64,000 bases of DNA from Lewinellaceae bacterium (GCA_016708875.1 JADJFA010000002.1:1-64000), one strand, 5' to 3'; counted from the stretch's first letter, positions 19,064 to 29,064 are shown. Notes: generated by a model not told the origin, from the sequence alone. Made by a program: numbers and translations.

Positions 19064-19186
19064 ATGTACAAACAGTCCTTTTCTGGCAGCCTTCAGATTG
19101 GGTTAGAGGCTTGGCCTTCTGGACTTTATACCCTGCGAGCCGTTTCGGGTAAACGGATTTTTTCAGGGAAAGTCGTGAAGCAATAA
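19064..19186 (+). pseudogene. Orphan T9SS C-terminal tail fragment
   Basis: 41 codons read MYKQSFSGSLQIGLEAWPSG and LYTLRAVSGKRIF and end SGKVVKQ, the typical last strand pattern of a T9SS type A sorting domain (L..WPSGLY......I..GK.VK). No cargo part precedes it. It is probably the remains of a deleted T9SS protein. Confidence 0.5.
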
Positions 19187-19201
19187 GGGGAAGCGGAACG
19201 T

Positions 19202-19753
19202 TCACTGCAGTTCTATAATCTTCGCAAACAAGGCCGCTTCATCTCCAGTCCGGAAACCCTTATGTTGATACGCCAACTTGCCATTTTTATCAAAAATAAA
19301 TACCTGTGGCAAGCCATTCAAGCCGCCGGGCATAACTGTGCGGTATAGGTGATTCTTGTCCCAAAAAACCGGAAAAGGGAATTGTTTTTCCTTTACAATG
19401 CCGGCTATTCTGCGGAAGTTTTTCGGAAAGTCGGTGGAAATGGCGTATAGGTTGAAATCGGCCTGTTTTTTCCAGTCTGCGTAATGGGCAGTATAGGTAG
19501 CCAGTTCGTGGTGGCATGGAATACAGGTCGTGAGCCAGAAGGCTATGACCGTAGGTTTTCTATTATTTTCTTTTTTAGGGATCGCCATTATCTTTTTAGA
19601 ATTCGACAGCTGGGTGCTGTCAATATTCAACAATGGAATATTAAAAGGGAAGAGGGTATCGGAACGATAATTTCCCTGAGAAAGATTGTTGTTTTGGGAA
19701 AAAAGTGGCCAGGCGAAAAATAGAAGCCCGGCAATAGCTGCGAAATATTTCAT
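19202..19753 (-). CDS. TlpA-like thioredoxin-fold exported protein
   Basis: From ATG at 19,753 (minus strand) the protein starts MKYFAAIAGLLFFAWPLFSQ, a clear signal peptide. An upstream in-frame ATG at 19,792 lies in a hairpin and would spoil the signal. The thioredoxin fold carries FWLTTCIPCHHE (CxxC), and later the cis-Pro region GGLNGLPQVFIFDKNGK. It is likely a periplasmic thiol oxidoreductase with 183 residues. The next gene on the same strand (19,868-20,380) is also a thioredoxin-fold protein. Confidence 0.85.
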   Translation of the reverse strand: MKYFAAIAGLLFFAWPLFSQNNNLSQGNYRSDTLFPFNIPLLNIDSTQLSNSKKIMAIPKKENNRKPTVIAFWLTTCIPCHHELATYTAHYADWKKQADFNLYAISTDFPKNFRRIAGIVKEKQFPFPVFWDKNHLYRTVMPGGLNGLPQVFIFDKNGKLAYQHKGFRTGDEAALFAKIIELQ

Positions 19754-19764
19754 GTCACTATGTT

Positions 19765-19844
19765 TTGAACCACAAAAGGCACAAAAGAACACAAAAGTAG
19801 TACGATACGGCCTTTTGTGTCCTTTTGTGCCTTTTGTGGTTCAA
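19765..19844. repeat. Long hairpin of CACAAAAG-type tandem units
   Basis: The left arm 19,765-19,797 holds TTGAACCACAAAAGGC and further CACAAAAG units. The right arm 19,812-19,844 is its reverse complement with one mismatch in 33. It lies between two thioredoxin-fold genes and may act as terminator or processing site. Confidence 0.75.
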
Positions 19845-19867
19845 TTTGGCACAAAACGCTGTTTTCC

Positions 19868-20380
19868 CTAATTCTTGCCGTTCGCCAGAATAAGATCCGC
19901 ATCATTCAGGAATTTCACCTCTTCTTTCCCGATTTCCGAGCCTGAAGGATAGCCCAGCGACCCCAGTGCATTTAGATTGAGGTTTTGGGTAGCAGGGTCT
20001 TCCGAGATGGTAAAAATCCAGATGGTTGGATAGCCTCTCACTTGGAAAGCCTGTTGGAGGCCCTGATTTTGCTGTACAAGTTCAGCGGGCAGTTTTTTGC
20101 GGCGTGGGAAGTCCAATTCAAGCAATATTACATTCTTGTTGGCCCAGGTAATAAAGGCCGCTTTATCAAAAACGTTGGCCTCCAATTTGTGGCACCAGCC
20201 GCACCAATCGCTGCCAGTAAAAAAACCAAAAATGGGCTTTTTAGTAGCGTCGGAAAGCTCCCGGGCTTTGGCTAGGTCGGTGTGCCAGGTTAGCTCGCCG
20301 GCTTTGGCCGGGGCCGGTTGAGACGTACAAGCATACTGGATGGCCAATAAAAACAGGGAAAGAAAAATTACTGACTTCAT
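19868..20380 (-). CDS. Thioredoxin-family lipoprotein
   Basis: 170 residues. MKSVIFLSLFLLAIQYACTS is a lipoprotein signal with the lipobox Cys at residue 18. The active site is GSDWCGWCHKLE (CxxC) and the later part VRGYPTIWIF supplies the cis-Pro. This resembles the thioredoxin_7/DUF255-like branch. It should be an envelope-anchored disulfide-handling protein. It reads in the same direction as the TlpA-like gene downstream, with the hairpin at 19,765-19,844 between them. Confidence 0.85.
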   Translation of the reverse strand: MKSVIFLSLFLLAIQYACTSQPAPAKAGELTWHTDLAKARELSDATKKPIFGFFTGSDWCGWCHKLEANVFDKAAFITWANKNVILLELDFPRRKKLPAELVQQNQGLQQAFQVRGYPTIWIFTISEDPATQNLNLNALGSLGYPSGSEIGKEEVKFLNDADLILANGKN

Positions 20381-20471
20381 TCAAATTGATTTTAATTACA
20401 AATTCCGACGAAGGTATAGGGGCTTGTGAAATGTGGCGGAGAATTAACAAAGCGTTCCCAAAATCTTGCAA

Positions 20472-20516
20472 AAATGAGGTGACACCTCCTCCTTTGTCGG
20501 AGATGTCACCTCATTT
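20472..20516. terminator. Hairpin between two minus-strand genes
   Basis: Arms 20,472-20,489 (AAATGAGGTGACACCTCC) and 20,499-20,516 pair with one mismatch. It lies 10 bases after the stop of the lipoprotein gene at 20,526-21,227. There is no long T run, so the terminator role is tentative; it may belong to the hairpin repeats seen elsewhere in the window. Confidence 0.5.
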
Positions 20517-20525
20517 CCCCTGGGT

Positions 20526-21227
20526 TTACAACAAAAACCACGGAACCATCTCAAAGGCCAGGTTGGTGCCATCTTTGAACACATACTCCAGATAGACCAA
20601 TCCGAATTTATGGTTGACCCTGTACTCAATGTGATCTACCATTGGATCATCTGATGCAATTTGCTGTTCCACCTTGACCGTTTTAATCAAAAAGAAAACG
20701 AAAGGCCAATCGTCCTGCCCGGTTTTTTCCGTGATCGTCCGGGTAAGTGTTTCGCCATTCTTGTTGACGACAGTATATGTCGTACCAACCGGATCGTTGT
20801 ATTTAACCATGATCCAAGGCTTGCCGTCTGTAAAATAGTCCTGATAGCCCTCTGAGGTGATTTTTACTTTGAACTCAAAATTGAGTTTCATATCCGGAGT
20901 AAGGGTGACATACTTACTTGCCTCGTAGTAATCGCCGTGTTCGTTCATGACCTCCAATGCTTTGGCCTGAAGTTCAGGAGAAAGCGTAAGCAGATCCACG
21001 CTGCCAGTGTAGGTTACATCCCCATCGTTGTTGGCCTTGATCTTGATCTCTGTAGACAGCGCATTGGCTCCGTCCAATTCTGCATAAACCCCTGATACAC
21101 TGTCAACGGCAGTTAGCGGGATATTGGTTTCTCCCCCTAATCCTGTTGCAGCGGGATCATCCTTTTTGCAGGAAACAAGGGCTACAACGACAAGAAATGC
21201 TGAAATTTTTAAAAATCCATTAATCAT
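20526..21227 (-). CDS. Hypothetical lipoprotein
   Basis: 233 residues. MINGFLKISAFLVVVALVSC is a lipoprotein signal with Cys 20, followed by KKDDPAATGLGGETNIPLTA, a low-complexity linker typical of Bacteroidota surface lipoproteins. The rest is beta-rich with no motif I recognise. It stands alone on the minus strand. The function is unknown; anchoring in the envelope is the only safe statement. Confidence 0.75.
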   Translation of the reverse strand: MINGFLKISAFLVVVALVSCKKDDPAATGLGGETNIPLTAVDSVSGVYAELDGANALSTEIKIKANNDGDVTYTGSVDLLTLSPELQAKALEVMNEHGDYYEASKYVTLTPDMKLNFEFKVKITSEGYQDYFTDGKPWIMVKYNDPVGTTYTVVNKNGETLTRTITEKTGQDDWPFVFFLIKTVKVEQQIASDDPMVDHIEYRVNHKFGLVYLEYVFKDGTNLAFEMVPWFLL

Positions 21228-21399
21228 AGCATGTGAAGTTTGGAAGTTGTGAAATACGGGAATGCCAAACCTGCGAACAGGATGACAATCTCAATCCTGT
21301 TCACAAAAGTATACTGGAAATTATCTGGGAAATGATGCCTGTTATCACCTTGAGGGGTGATTTGCGGCAGTGATGCTTAAACTTTGGGTTCTCGTCGCC

Positions 21400-21860
21400 T
21401 CAAGGCCCCCCCCCCTTTAGAGGAATAATAGGGTTGGAATGGGTGTATTTGATTTGGTATGCGTTGAGAAAATCCTGCAAAGAATAATGTTCCAGCAAGA
21501 AAAACAAATCATAAAAATCTTTTTGTCTGTTTCCACTGTGGGCGATCGCGTTGTTTTCACTTCTAACAGCTCTCTTACAGAGCGGTCTTACCAAGGGGTG
21601 GGGGGTCAGGAATCTCTTTGACTTTGACAAAGCTTTGGAGCGGGGGGGTCCATTTGTTGGTTATCAAATGGCTGTAAGAAATAGACATGATTTAGGGCAA
21701 GCGCGGTCCCGCCAACAAGGAAAAAACGGTCAAAAAGCTCCGGGTCTTGTGAGCGTGAAAAAGGCTTCTTTTTATCCCAAGTTATCTCTTGCCATTCATA
21801 AGGATTGCGTTAACTCGTTCAAAACGCTAAACAGAAAAGCAAACTTCCACTCTTCGGAGA
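21400..21860 (-). pseudogene. AbiEii/AbiGii-type nucleotidyltransferase toxin remnant
   Basis: On the minus strand, about 21,690-21,810 reads DPELFDRFFLVGGTALALNH (the LVGGTALAL motif of AbiEii). The end at 21,430-21,560 reads SGNRQKDFYDLFFLLEHYSL (the KD.YDLYFLL motif). The DxD-bearing middle is missing or scrambled and a C run lies at about 21,407-21,416. This is a decayed toxin gene, the third toxin-type remnant in the window. Confidence 0.6.
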
Positions 21861-21964
21861 TGGAGGAGATTCAAGCATAATTCATGCAAAGATAAGCAGA
21901 TAACATGGCATGTGCAATAGATCCTGGCTGCTGCACAGCATCAAATTTCCCCTGCCAAATACAC

Positions 21965-23468
21965 TCAAAACTGAATCCCCACCACCAAAAACACCGAGCA
22001 AAGCACCAGCAGCATCACAAGCAAGGGGGGTGATAAATTTCAGCCATACTTTCAGGCTTACATTCACCAGAGCCAGCGAGGGAAGTATCAGACCCGTGGG
22101 TGCTACAAAGGACATGATACACATGCCATACAAATAGGAATTTACAATTTCTCTGCCAGGTATGTTGACGATCACCGCCAATGCGCCAATGATGGGCATC
22201 GTCAGTACGGCCATCCCCGAACTTGATTGTATAAACAGCGAAAAGAACAGATAAAACACCAACAGCGAGAGAATAAAGAGTGCAGGCGGAACCCCTTGCA
22301 TCATATTGGCGGCATAATACAGGATCGAATCGCTGACATTTCCCTCGGTTAAAATGATGGTTACGCCCCTGGCCACGCCCACGATAAAAGCGACGCTTAA
22401 CAGACTCTCCGCCCCTTTTATGAACTCCTGCGTAAATACCCTTTCGTTCATGCGGGTGATCACAGCAATGAGTATGGAGGAGCTAAGGAATAGCGCCGAC
22501 ATTTCCAGGGTCCACCATTTTAAAAACACGACCCCGCCAATCATGACAAGGAAGGTTGCCAGATAGATCAGCAGCAACAATTTGGTTTGCAATTCCAATT
22601 TGGGCGTCGTGGCCGCCTGGCTGATATTGACTTCATACGGCGGCTTGACTTCGCCATCTATTTTGAATACCAATGAGTTGGAAGGGTCTTTTTTGACTTT
22701 TGCAGCATAACGCAGGATGTACCAAATCAGCAACCCGGTAACGATGCCCCAAAGCAACAAACGTTCCGTCAATCCGTCCATCCAATTGATGCCTGCCGCA
22801 TTGGAGGCAATGATGACCGAAAAAGGATTGGAGAAAGAAGCAATGCAGCCAATCGAAGTACCGCCAAAAATGATGGCCAGAGGCACCAACAAATCGTAAC
22901 CCGCTGCTAAAAAAAGCGGGACGAGTATGGGGTAAAAAACGAGCGCTTCTTCGGCCATGCCATACGAAGCGGCAAAAAAGGAAAGGATAGAAGTCAGTAT
23001 GCCGATCAACATAGGTTCCCGTCCCCTCATGGTGTGAGAAAGCCAGGTGATGCCTTTTACCATCGCACCAGTTTCGTTAAATACGTACATAAATCCACCA
23101 ATGATCAGTATAAACAGGATAATATCTATACTCTCCATAATCCCTTTGATGGGCGCATTCAATACGTCTATAAATCCCTGCTGGTTCTTTTCCAGCTTTT
23201 GATAGGTGCCCGGAATGGATACGGGTTTGCGAATATCGCCGTCTATAAATTTTTGTATCGGGATGCCAATGCCCAAACTCTCCAATGTACCTTGTGTAAA
23301 TGGAAGCCGCGTTTCACCCGATGGCGCAGTCACTACAAATGATTTGTCCTCGCTGACAGACAGCCTGTTATACTGTCCCGCAGGCAACAACCAGGTGCTG
23401 ACCGCTGCAATTATGATGACCAGCATCAAGATGCTGATGGGGCTGGGAAAGGAACTTTTGTTGGACAT
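21965..23468 (-). CDS. YfcC-family C4-dicarboxylate/amino-acid carrier (frame break near C-terminus)
   Basis: A polytopic membrane protein with about 12 hydrophobic segments. It opens SPISILMLVIIIAAVSTWLL and carries YfcC/DcuC-family stretches such as FFAASYGMAEEALVFYPILV, GCIASFSNPFSVIIASNAAG and IQSSSGMAVLTMPIIGALAV. The ORF as read continues to 21,882 with an unnatural tail (HMPCYLLIFA). Shifting one base in the G run at 22,025-22,030 gives TPLLVMLLVLCSVFLVVGI and a stop at 21,965, the normal hydrophobic end. I take 21,965 as the true end. The substrate is uncertain (dicarboxylate, arginine/ornithine or peptide-like). Confidence 0.82.
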
Positions 23469-23809
23469 TGAATAGATTGCTTACCTGGATGTTGAAAAAA
23501 TTGAGGCCTTTTAGGACATTCAATGGCGGCAAAGAAACTACAAAACTGGAGCTCTGCTATCCAAACTTCAAATCTATCGACATTTGACCCAACCCTGGCT
23601 TTTATAAATGAGATGATCTAAAACCGTACACAGGGTTTCCTATACGCCATTCGCCGACAATTCCTCATTTTGCTCTGCGCTTTGCTTGAGTCGAAGATTG
23701 CTCCTTCCAATTATCTGGTACTTTCGTCCTGACAATTTCTGGGTGCGCCTTACCCTCTCCCAAACTCCGAAATACCCAGATTTTCATCCAACACAAACAC
23801 CGGTCTACT
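23469..23809. other. Intergenic gap
   Basis: No gene is supported. It separates the divergent carrier and T9SS cargo genes and holds one promoter candidate at 23,698-23,726. Confidence 0.5.
23698..23726 (+). promoter_or_regulatory. Promoter candidate for the T9SS cargo gene
   Basis: TTG at 23,698-23,700, an 18-base spacer and TACTTTCG at 23,719-23,726 resemble the Bacteroidota -33/-7 pair (TTG, TAnnTTTG with one mismatch). It lies 84 bases before ATG 23,810. Confidence 0.4.
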
Positions 23810-24670
23810 ATGCTATCAATTCAACCCAACTCCCGCCTGTTTTTTATCATATTCATTTTTGGATGCAGTTTAACCCTATTCGGACAGTCATATCACCCTT
23901 TTCCCAACAAAGGCACCTGGTATTTTGGACGGTATGGCGATATGGGCCAACCCTTACCTGGCTATGACATATTTACTACTTTGGGTGATACAACATTGGC
24001 TGGGCATACCTACAAAAAGTTATTCCTCAATTCCACCTACTACGGCGCACTACGAGACAGCGTTAAACAGGTGTATTATCGGGCCGTGGAGGATACGCTG
24101 GAGCACCTGTTGTATGATTTCAATAAAATAACGGGTGATACTATTATTGCTCCCTATCCAATGGAGGGAAATGGATCTAGCTGTGATACCATTTTAATAA
24201 ACTATGAAGACACCCTCCTTACCGCAGATGGCCCGCGCCGAAGGTTGAATTTGTTCCGCTGCAATTATACTGATTGGATAGAAGGGATAGGAAATACCTG
24301 GTGGCTTACAAGCCCCGCTTACCTGGGCTCGGTGTCTGGAGGCACTTTTCTTACTTGCTCCTTTGATTCTTCGCAGCTGGTGTATGCACCGGAGGGCCAC
24401 CCATGTGCCTCCAGCACGAACGAGGGCGTAAATGCTTCCGATATCATGCTTTTCCCAAACCCAACCAGCGGGCCTTTAACGGTGGCAACTCCTTACAACC
24501 AGTTGCTGTCTATTCGCATCTTTGATATCGCCGGGAAAGAAATGCTTCATTTCCCGGCGGTTTCTACGAACCTCGACATTTCGAGTCTTCCCGATGGGGT
24601 TTATTGGTTGTTGATTCAAACAAAATTTCAGAAAAAGGTATTTAAGGTTGTAAAACTTTCGAATAAATGA
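23810..24670 (+). CDS. T9SS type A sorting domain protein
   Basis: 286 residues. The signal peptide ends near FGCSLTLFGQ. The middle (about residues 30-200) is beta-rich with GTWYFGRYGDMGQPLPGYD and is not recognised. The last 75 residues are a T9SS type A tail: DIMLFPNPTSGPLTV, LLSIRIFDIAGKEM and SSLPDGVYWLLIQT, ending KVVKLSNK. It is secreted by the type IX system. Its stop overlaps the next ATG (ATGA at 24,667), so the MOSC gene is coupled to it. Confidence 0.88.
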   Translation: MLSIQPNSRLFFIIFIFGCSLTLFGQSYHPFPNKGTWYFGRYGDMGQPLPGYDIFTTLGDTTLAGHTYKKLFLNSTYYGALRDSVKQVYYRAVEDTLEHLLYDFNKITGDTIIAPYPMEGNGSSCDTILINYEDTLLTADGPRRRLNLFRCNYTDWIEGIGNTWWLTSPAYLGSVSGGTFLTCSFDSSQLVYAPEGHPCASSTNEGVNASDIMLFPNPTSGPLTVATPYNQLLSIRIFDIAGKEMLHFPAVSTNLDISSLPDGVYWLLIQTKFQKKVFKVVKLSNK

Positions 24671-25209
24671 CCGGAGCAGTCAAGGCCGTTAGCAAAAGCC
24701 CTGAACACACCATGAGCAAACCAAATCTGGACAGTATTAATCTACTGGCGGGTTTAGGCGTCGAGGGAGATGCCCACATGGGCGTTACCGTCAAACACCG
24801 TTCCCGGGTGAAGCAGGACCCTACCCAACCGAATTTAAGGCAAGTGCATTTGATTCATGCAGAATTGCACGAAGAACTCCAGGCGGCAGGATTTTCTCTA
24901 GAACCGGGACAAATGGGTGAAAACATCACCACTTCTGGTATAAACCTGCTCGATTTGCCCAGAAACACCCAGTTGCTTATTGGGGAAAGTGCCATAATTG
25001 AGGTGACCGGATTGAGGAATCCCTGCGTCCAACTCGATGGAATACAGGAGGGACTCATGAAAGCAGTGCTGGGCCGAGATGAAAACAACAACCTGATCCG
25101 AAAAGCGGGCATTATGGGTATTGTTTTGCAAGGCGGGATCGTCAGACCCGGAGATACGATTCGGGTACGGTTTCCAGAACCACCTTTTTATCCGCTGGAA
25201 AAGGTTTAA
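24667..25209 (+). CDS. MOSC domain-containing protein
   Basis: 180 residues, the size of stand-alone MOSC proteins. Family features are GLGVEGDAHMG near residue 35, PGQMGENITTSGINL near residue 80 and the conserved Cys in TGLRNPCVQLDGIQ near residue 120. MOSC domains handle sulfur or the molybdenum cofactor in the cytoplasm. The start overlaps the preceding T9SS gene by 4 bases, which is odd for a housekeeping protein and suggests only shared transcription. Confidence 0.88.
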   Translation: MTGAVKAVSKSPEHTMSKPNLDSINLLAGLGVEGDAHMGVTVKHRSRVKQDPTQPNLRQVHLIHAELHEELQAAGFSLEPGQMGENITTSGINLLDLPRNTQLLIGESAIIEVTGLRNPCVQLDGIQEGLMKAVLGRDENNNLIRKAGIMGIVLQGGIVRPGDTIRVRFPEPPFYPLEKV

Positions 25210-25296
25210 GCGCTTTGAAACAAAAGGCTTTGCGCGTTCTGGAGGAGTGGTAGTTTTGCCGATGATGGCGCACATCCATTTTAACGCAATTCCGAC

Positions 25297-28200
25297 ATGA
25301 CACCACGCTTACGCCTTTTGGTATTCCTCCTCAGCCTTTGCTCGACCGTTTTTGCTCAAAAAACGGCCTATATTCCCCTCTATTTGCAAAACCTCAATGA
25401 TGTAAATGGCGCTCAGTTTACCTGGAGCAAAACCCGTCAGTCTGCCAATTTCACGCTTATCTGGGGCAATACGGTTGGCACCAATCCTGCCAACTACCCG
25501 GACCCTGATTTGGCCTTCAACCCGGTGGCCATTCTGGATACCATGGAGTATATCTATGCCGCTTTCAAAGGGCTTGGCTTTCTGGACGATGCCGCAGGCA
25601 CCAATCTCAGTCAATACAAGATTCCTATTGTGGTGTATAACACCTGGGGACCGAATGGGGCACAGGGCTGGGCCAATGGAGGCGATGCAGACGGCGTGAT
25701 TGGTGCGTTTTGGGTGCATCCCAATGCTTTGGACGATGGTGGTGTGGCAGCCCATGAGTTGGCCCACAGTCTTCAGGCGCAGTGCAATATAGATTACCGG
25801 GCTGCCCACGGTCTCGGTTACGTTTGGCTCAATGCCGGCATCTTCTGGGAAACCCACGCCAATTTTATGCGCAACCTCTTGTATCCCCAGGCGGTTTCGG
25901 CCTGGGGAATGGACGTGTACCACACTGAAACTTGGGGCGATTGGAAAAACACTTACGAAAATTACGAACTGCTGCTCGCCATCATGGAATCGGAAGGCAT
26001 TGACATGGTCAACCGGCTGTGGCGCGAATCTTTCAGTGGAGAATACCCGCTACAAGCCTACAAACGTCTCGCCGGATACGATCAAACGCGGTTCAACGAC
26101 AGCCTTTTCCTGTACGCGCGCCGTATGGCGACCTTCGATTTCAACTACAACAACATCGGCAAGTTTTTCCGGCAATACCGAACTGGTGATCTGTCTAATT
26201 ACCTCCCTTCCATTCAGGCAACATACAGCATTTTGAAAAAAGTACCCGGCGCAGAAAACCGGTACGAAATCCCTATTGAAGTTGCTCCTGAGGAATTCGC
26301 GTACAATGTTATTCCCTTGTATCCCGAAAACGACAGTTGTGCGATCATCATAAAATTCAAAGGTCATACGGAAACAAATACGCATACCGGGTGGCGCTAC
26401 GGATTTGTAGCAGCGAATGCCAATGGCATCGTAACTCGTTATAGTCCAACGTATTCGGACAATACCGGAGAAATCAATTTTCGTCTGGAAGGCAACGAAA
26501 CCAAGTTGTTTCTGGTGGTCATGGGCGCACCATTTGATCAAATAACCACCAATACCACCAACGATACCTGGCATGGTTACCCAAAGCATTTCAGGTTTCC
26601 TTACGAGTTGAATATCAGCGGGGCAAAGCCAGAAGGTTTCCAAGCGCCCGCCAATTTCCGGTCGCAACTCAAATTCAACGGCCATTTACACACCAATGGT
26701 GGCGGTTGGGTTCAAAACTCCGCTAACGTGGCTGCTTCTGTGTACGTCGCCCCTTCCGCCATGGTTTTGGGCAATGCAAACATTACCGGGCAGGTACGCA
26801 TAGAAAACACGGCCCTGGTTAGAAATGCCACAATCAGCGGGCAAGTGCAGATTCTTGACAATGCTTTTGTAGATCGCGGCAATTACAGCGGAAATGCGGT
26901 GATACAAGGCCAGGGCTTTGCGGAGAATGTTACCATGAGCAATAACGCATTGATCGGAATGCGCGCCAAAGTGACCAATTACAATCTCTCAAGCACAGTG
27001 GAAGTAGGTGGAGACGTAATCGTGTACAACGAAAATGGCAGTTGCGACAATGGCGTGCATTATCGCCTGACCAATTACTACGACAACAAGCTGCTGGAAT
27101 GTGATGGCCGCACGGCCGATCATCCTGTGAATAAGGACGTCAACAACACTTATGCTTTGTTCTCCAATGAAGCAATGGCTGCCCAATGTCAATGTGCTTC
27201 GCAAATGGTTGTGGATTCAATTGCAGTCTCCGGCGTTTCCTGCAACCCCGGGGCCAATGGAGGCGTCCAGTTTTACATCACCAATAGTTGTGGACCATTT
27301 TTATACGCCTGGAGCAAAGGCAATGAGTCTGGTACAAACTTGAGCGGGCTTACTTCAGGCAATTACACTTTCAGCATTACGGATGCGCTGGGTCGGGAGA
27401 TTGTTTATCCAGTGGAAATTCCAAGCGCCCCTGTTTTAGCGGCTACCCTTTCTGCGACTGCGTATGATTGCACAAATGGTTTGGGAGGGCTTGTCGGTGT
27501 AGCAGTGGCAGGTGGCAGTGCCCCTTATTATTATGTCTGGGACAACGGCGCCACAGATGCTTCTGTGGCTGATTTGACACCGGGTTTATATGCCGTAACG
27601 GCTACAGATGCACAGGGGTGCACATTTTCCGATTCGGTACAAGTGGAACTTACTGGAGAACTAAATACCTCCCTAAACGTCACGCCCATAAGCTGTCATG
27701 ACGATGTTGACGGCGCGGCTGTACTCACTGCCCTCAACGGCGCGGCGCCCTTTGCCTGGCTTTGGCAGGGAGGCGAGACAGATAGCGTACTAACAAATCT
27801 TGGCGCTGGGGACTATGCCATTTCCATTTTTGATGCTTTTGGCTGTATGAATCAACAGCAATTCTCCCTGATTGCACCAGAAGCATTGGACCTAACATTG
27901 GAAGGCCCTTCCTACCATTGTCCGTTGCAACAAGGTAATGTAAGTGCATCAGTAACAGGCGGAGTATCGCCTTATCAATATAATTGGAGCAATAACTTGT
28001 CGGATGCTGTAATTACCATTATTGGTAGTGGAACTTTTACCCTAACCGTAACAGACAACCACGGCTGTACAATTACGAACGTGGTGGAAATTGCTCAAGG
28101 AGCACCGCTTGACCTGACGCTCAGCACCACGCCGATTTATTGTTTTGATAGTGCGGATGGAACTGCCTCCGTACAGGCCCTGAATGGCATACCGCCAATG

Positions 28201-29064
28201 CAATGGAATTGGTCAAACGGCCAATCGGATAGCTTGATAACCAATCTTGTAGATGGCAGCTACGCAGTTACAGTCACAGACGCAAACAGTTGTACCAATG
28301 TCTTGTATTTTAACATGTCGGCGCCACCTCCCATTAATATTCAGGCGTTTTCGCAACCGGTTCAATGTTATGGTGATTCTAATGGAATGGTTACTTTGTT
28401 TGTCGGTGGTGGCATTGCGGGATATTTCTACCTCTGGAGCAATCAAGAAACTACCAACCCCCTCACCAATCTCTCCGCAGGTACCTATTCGGTTACTATG
28501 ACAGATATGAATGGATGCACTGCTACGGAACAGGTATTGGTCGAAAGCCCAGCAGCGGTAGGCATCCTCGCGGAGGTTCAACAAGCCAGTTCTTCAATCT
28601 CTTCTGACGGCGTCATCCTCGTTACGGATGTTTCAGGCGGCGTATCGCCCTATACTTTTCTTTGGAGCAATGGAGCCACTACCCAATCCCTGGAAAATAT
28701 TCTGCCCGGCGATTATACTTTGAGCATTACAGATGCAGCCGGTTGTGTTTGGATTTTCAGCTACACGGTCAGCTTTGAAACTGCTGTTGGAGACTTAGCA
28801 GAGCCAGTTTTTAAGGCAGTCCTTGCGCCCAATCCTTCTGTTGGTGCATGTAATTTATGGTTGGAGGTACAACAGGCCCAGGAATTAGAAATCAGTATTT
28901 CTGACACTTATGGACGGGTTTTGTACAAGGAACTTGATTTTTTTCAAGTTGGAAAGGGTGTGTATCGTTTGCCAGAGGATTTTGCGTCGGGCGTATATTG
29001 GGTTCGAGTGACGGACCAATTGGGGAATAGCAGTGTGCTTTGTTGGATAAAATTAGAGGAGTGA
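25297..29064 (+). CDS. Secreted HEXXH (DUF6055-like) protein with hexapeptide stretch, SprB repeats and T9SS tail
   Basis: 1,255 residues. Signal peptide: MTPRLRLLVFLLSLCSTVFA. Residues about 22-450 resemble the DUF6055 family and carry GGVAAHELAHSLQ with a zinc-protease-like HEXXH at about residue 153 and a later Glu-rich helix (AGIFWETHANFMRNLL). Residues about 480-590 contain left-handed-helix-like repeats (SAMVLGNANITGQVRIENTA). From about residue 640 to 1,165 there are seven SprB-type repeats of about 75-80 residues, each with a C...G...V...GG..PY.Y.WSNG core. The final 80 residues are a T9SS type A tail (LAPNPSVGACNLWLE; FASGVYWVRVTD). It is likely a surface-attached or secreted hydrolase or adhesin. 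Confidence 0.88.
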   Translation: MTPRLRLLVFLLSLCSTVFAQKTAYIPLYLQNLNDVNGAQFTWSKTRQSANFTLIWGNTVGTNPANYPDPDLAFNPVAILDTMEYIYAAFKGLGFLDDAAGTNLSQYKIPIVVYNTWGPNGAQGWANGGDADGVIGAFWVHPNALDDGGVAAHELAHSLQAQCNIDYRAAHGLGYVWLNAGIFWETHANFMRNLLYPQAVSAWGMDVYHTETWGDWKNTYENYELLLAIMESEGIDMVNRLWRESFSGEYPLQAYKRLAGYDQTRFNDSLFLYARRMATFDFNYNNIGKFFRQYRTGDLSNYLPSIQATYSILKKVPGAENRYEIPIEVAPEEFAYNVIPLYPENDSCAIIIKFKGHTETNTHTGWRYGFVAANANGIVTRYSPTYSDNTGEINFRLEGNETKLFLVVMGAPFDQITTNTTNDTWHGYPKHFRFPYELNISGAKPEGFQAPANFRSQLKFNGHLHTNGGGWVQNSANVAASVYVAPSAMVLGNANITGQVRIENTALVRNATISGQVQILDNAFVDRGNYSGNAVIQGQGFAENVTMSNNALIGMRAKVTNYNLSSTVEVGGDVIVYNENGSCDNGVHYRLTNYYDNKLLECDGRTADHPVNKDVNNTYALFSNEAMAAQCQCASQMVVDSIAVSGVSCNPGANGGVQFYITNSCGPFLYAWSKGNESGTNLSGLTSGNYTFSITDALGREIVYPVEIPSAPVLAATLSATAYDCTNGLGGLVGVAVAGGSAPYYYVWDNGATDASVADLTPGLYAVTATDAQGCTFSDSVQVELTGELNTSLNVTPISCHDDVDGAAVLTALNGAAPFAWLWQGGETDSVLTNLGAGDYAISIFDAFGCMNQQQFSLIAPEALDLTLEGPSYHCPLQQGNVSASVTGGVSPYQYNWSNNLSDAVITIIGSGTFTLTVTDNHGCTITNVVEIAQGAPLDLTLSTTPIYCFDSADGTASVQALNGIPPMQWNWSNGQSDSLITNLVDGSYAVTVTDANSCTNVLYFNMSAPPPINIQAFSQPVQCYGDSNGMVTLFVGGGIAGYFYLWSNQETTNPLTNLSAGTYSVTMTDMNGCTATEQVLVESPAAVGILAEVQQASSSISSDGVILVTDVSGGVSPYTFLWSNGATTQSLENILPGDYTLSITDAAGCVWIFSYTVSFETAVGDLAEPVFKAVLAPNPSVGACNLWLEVQQAQELEISISDTYGRVLYKELDFFQVGKGVYRLPEDFASGVYWVRVTDQLGNSSVLCWIKLEE

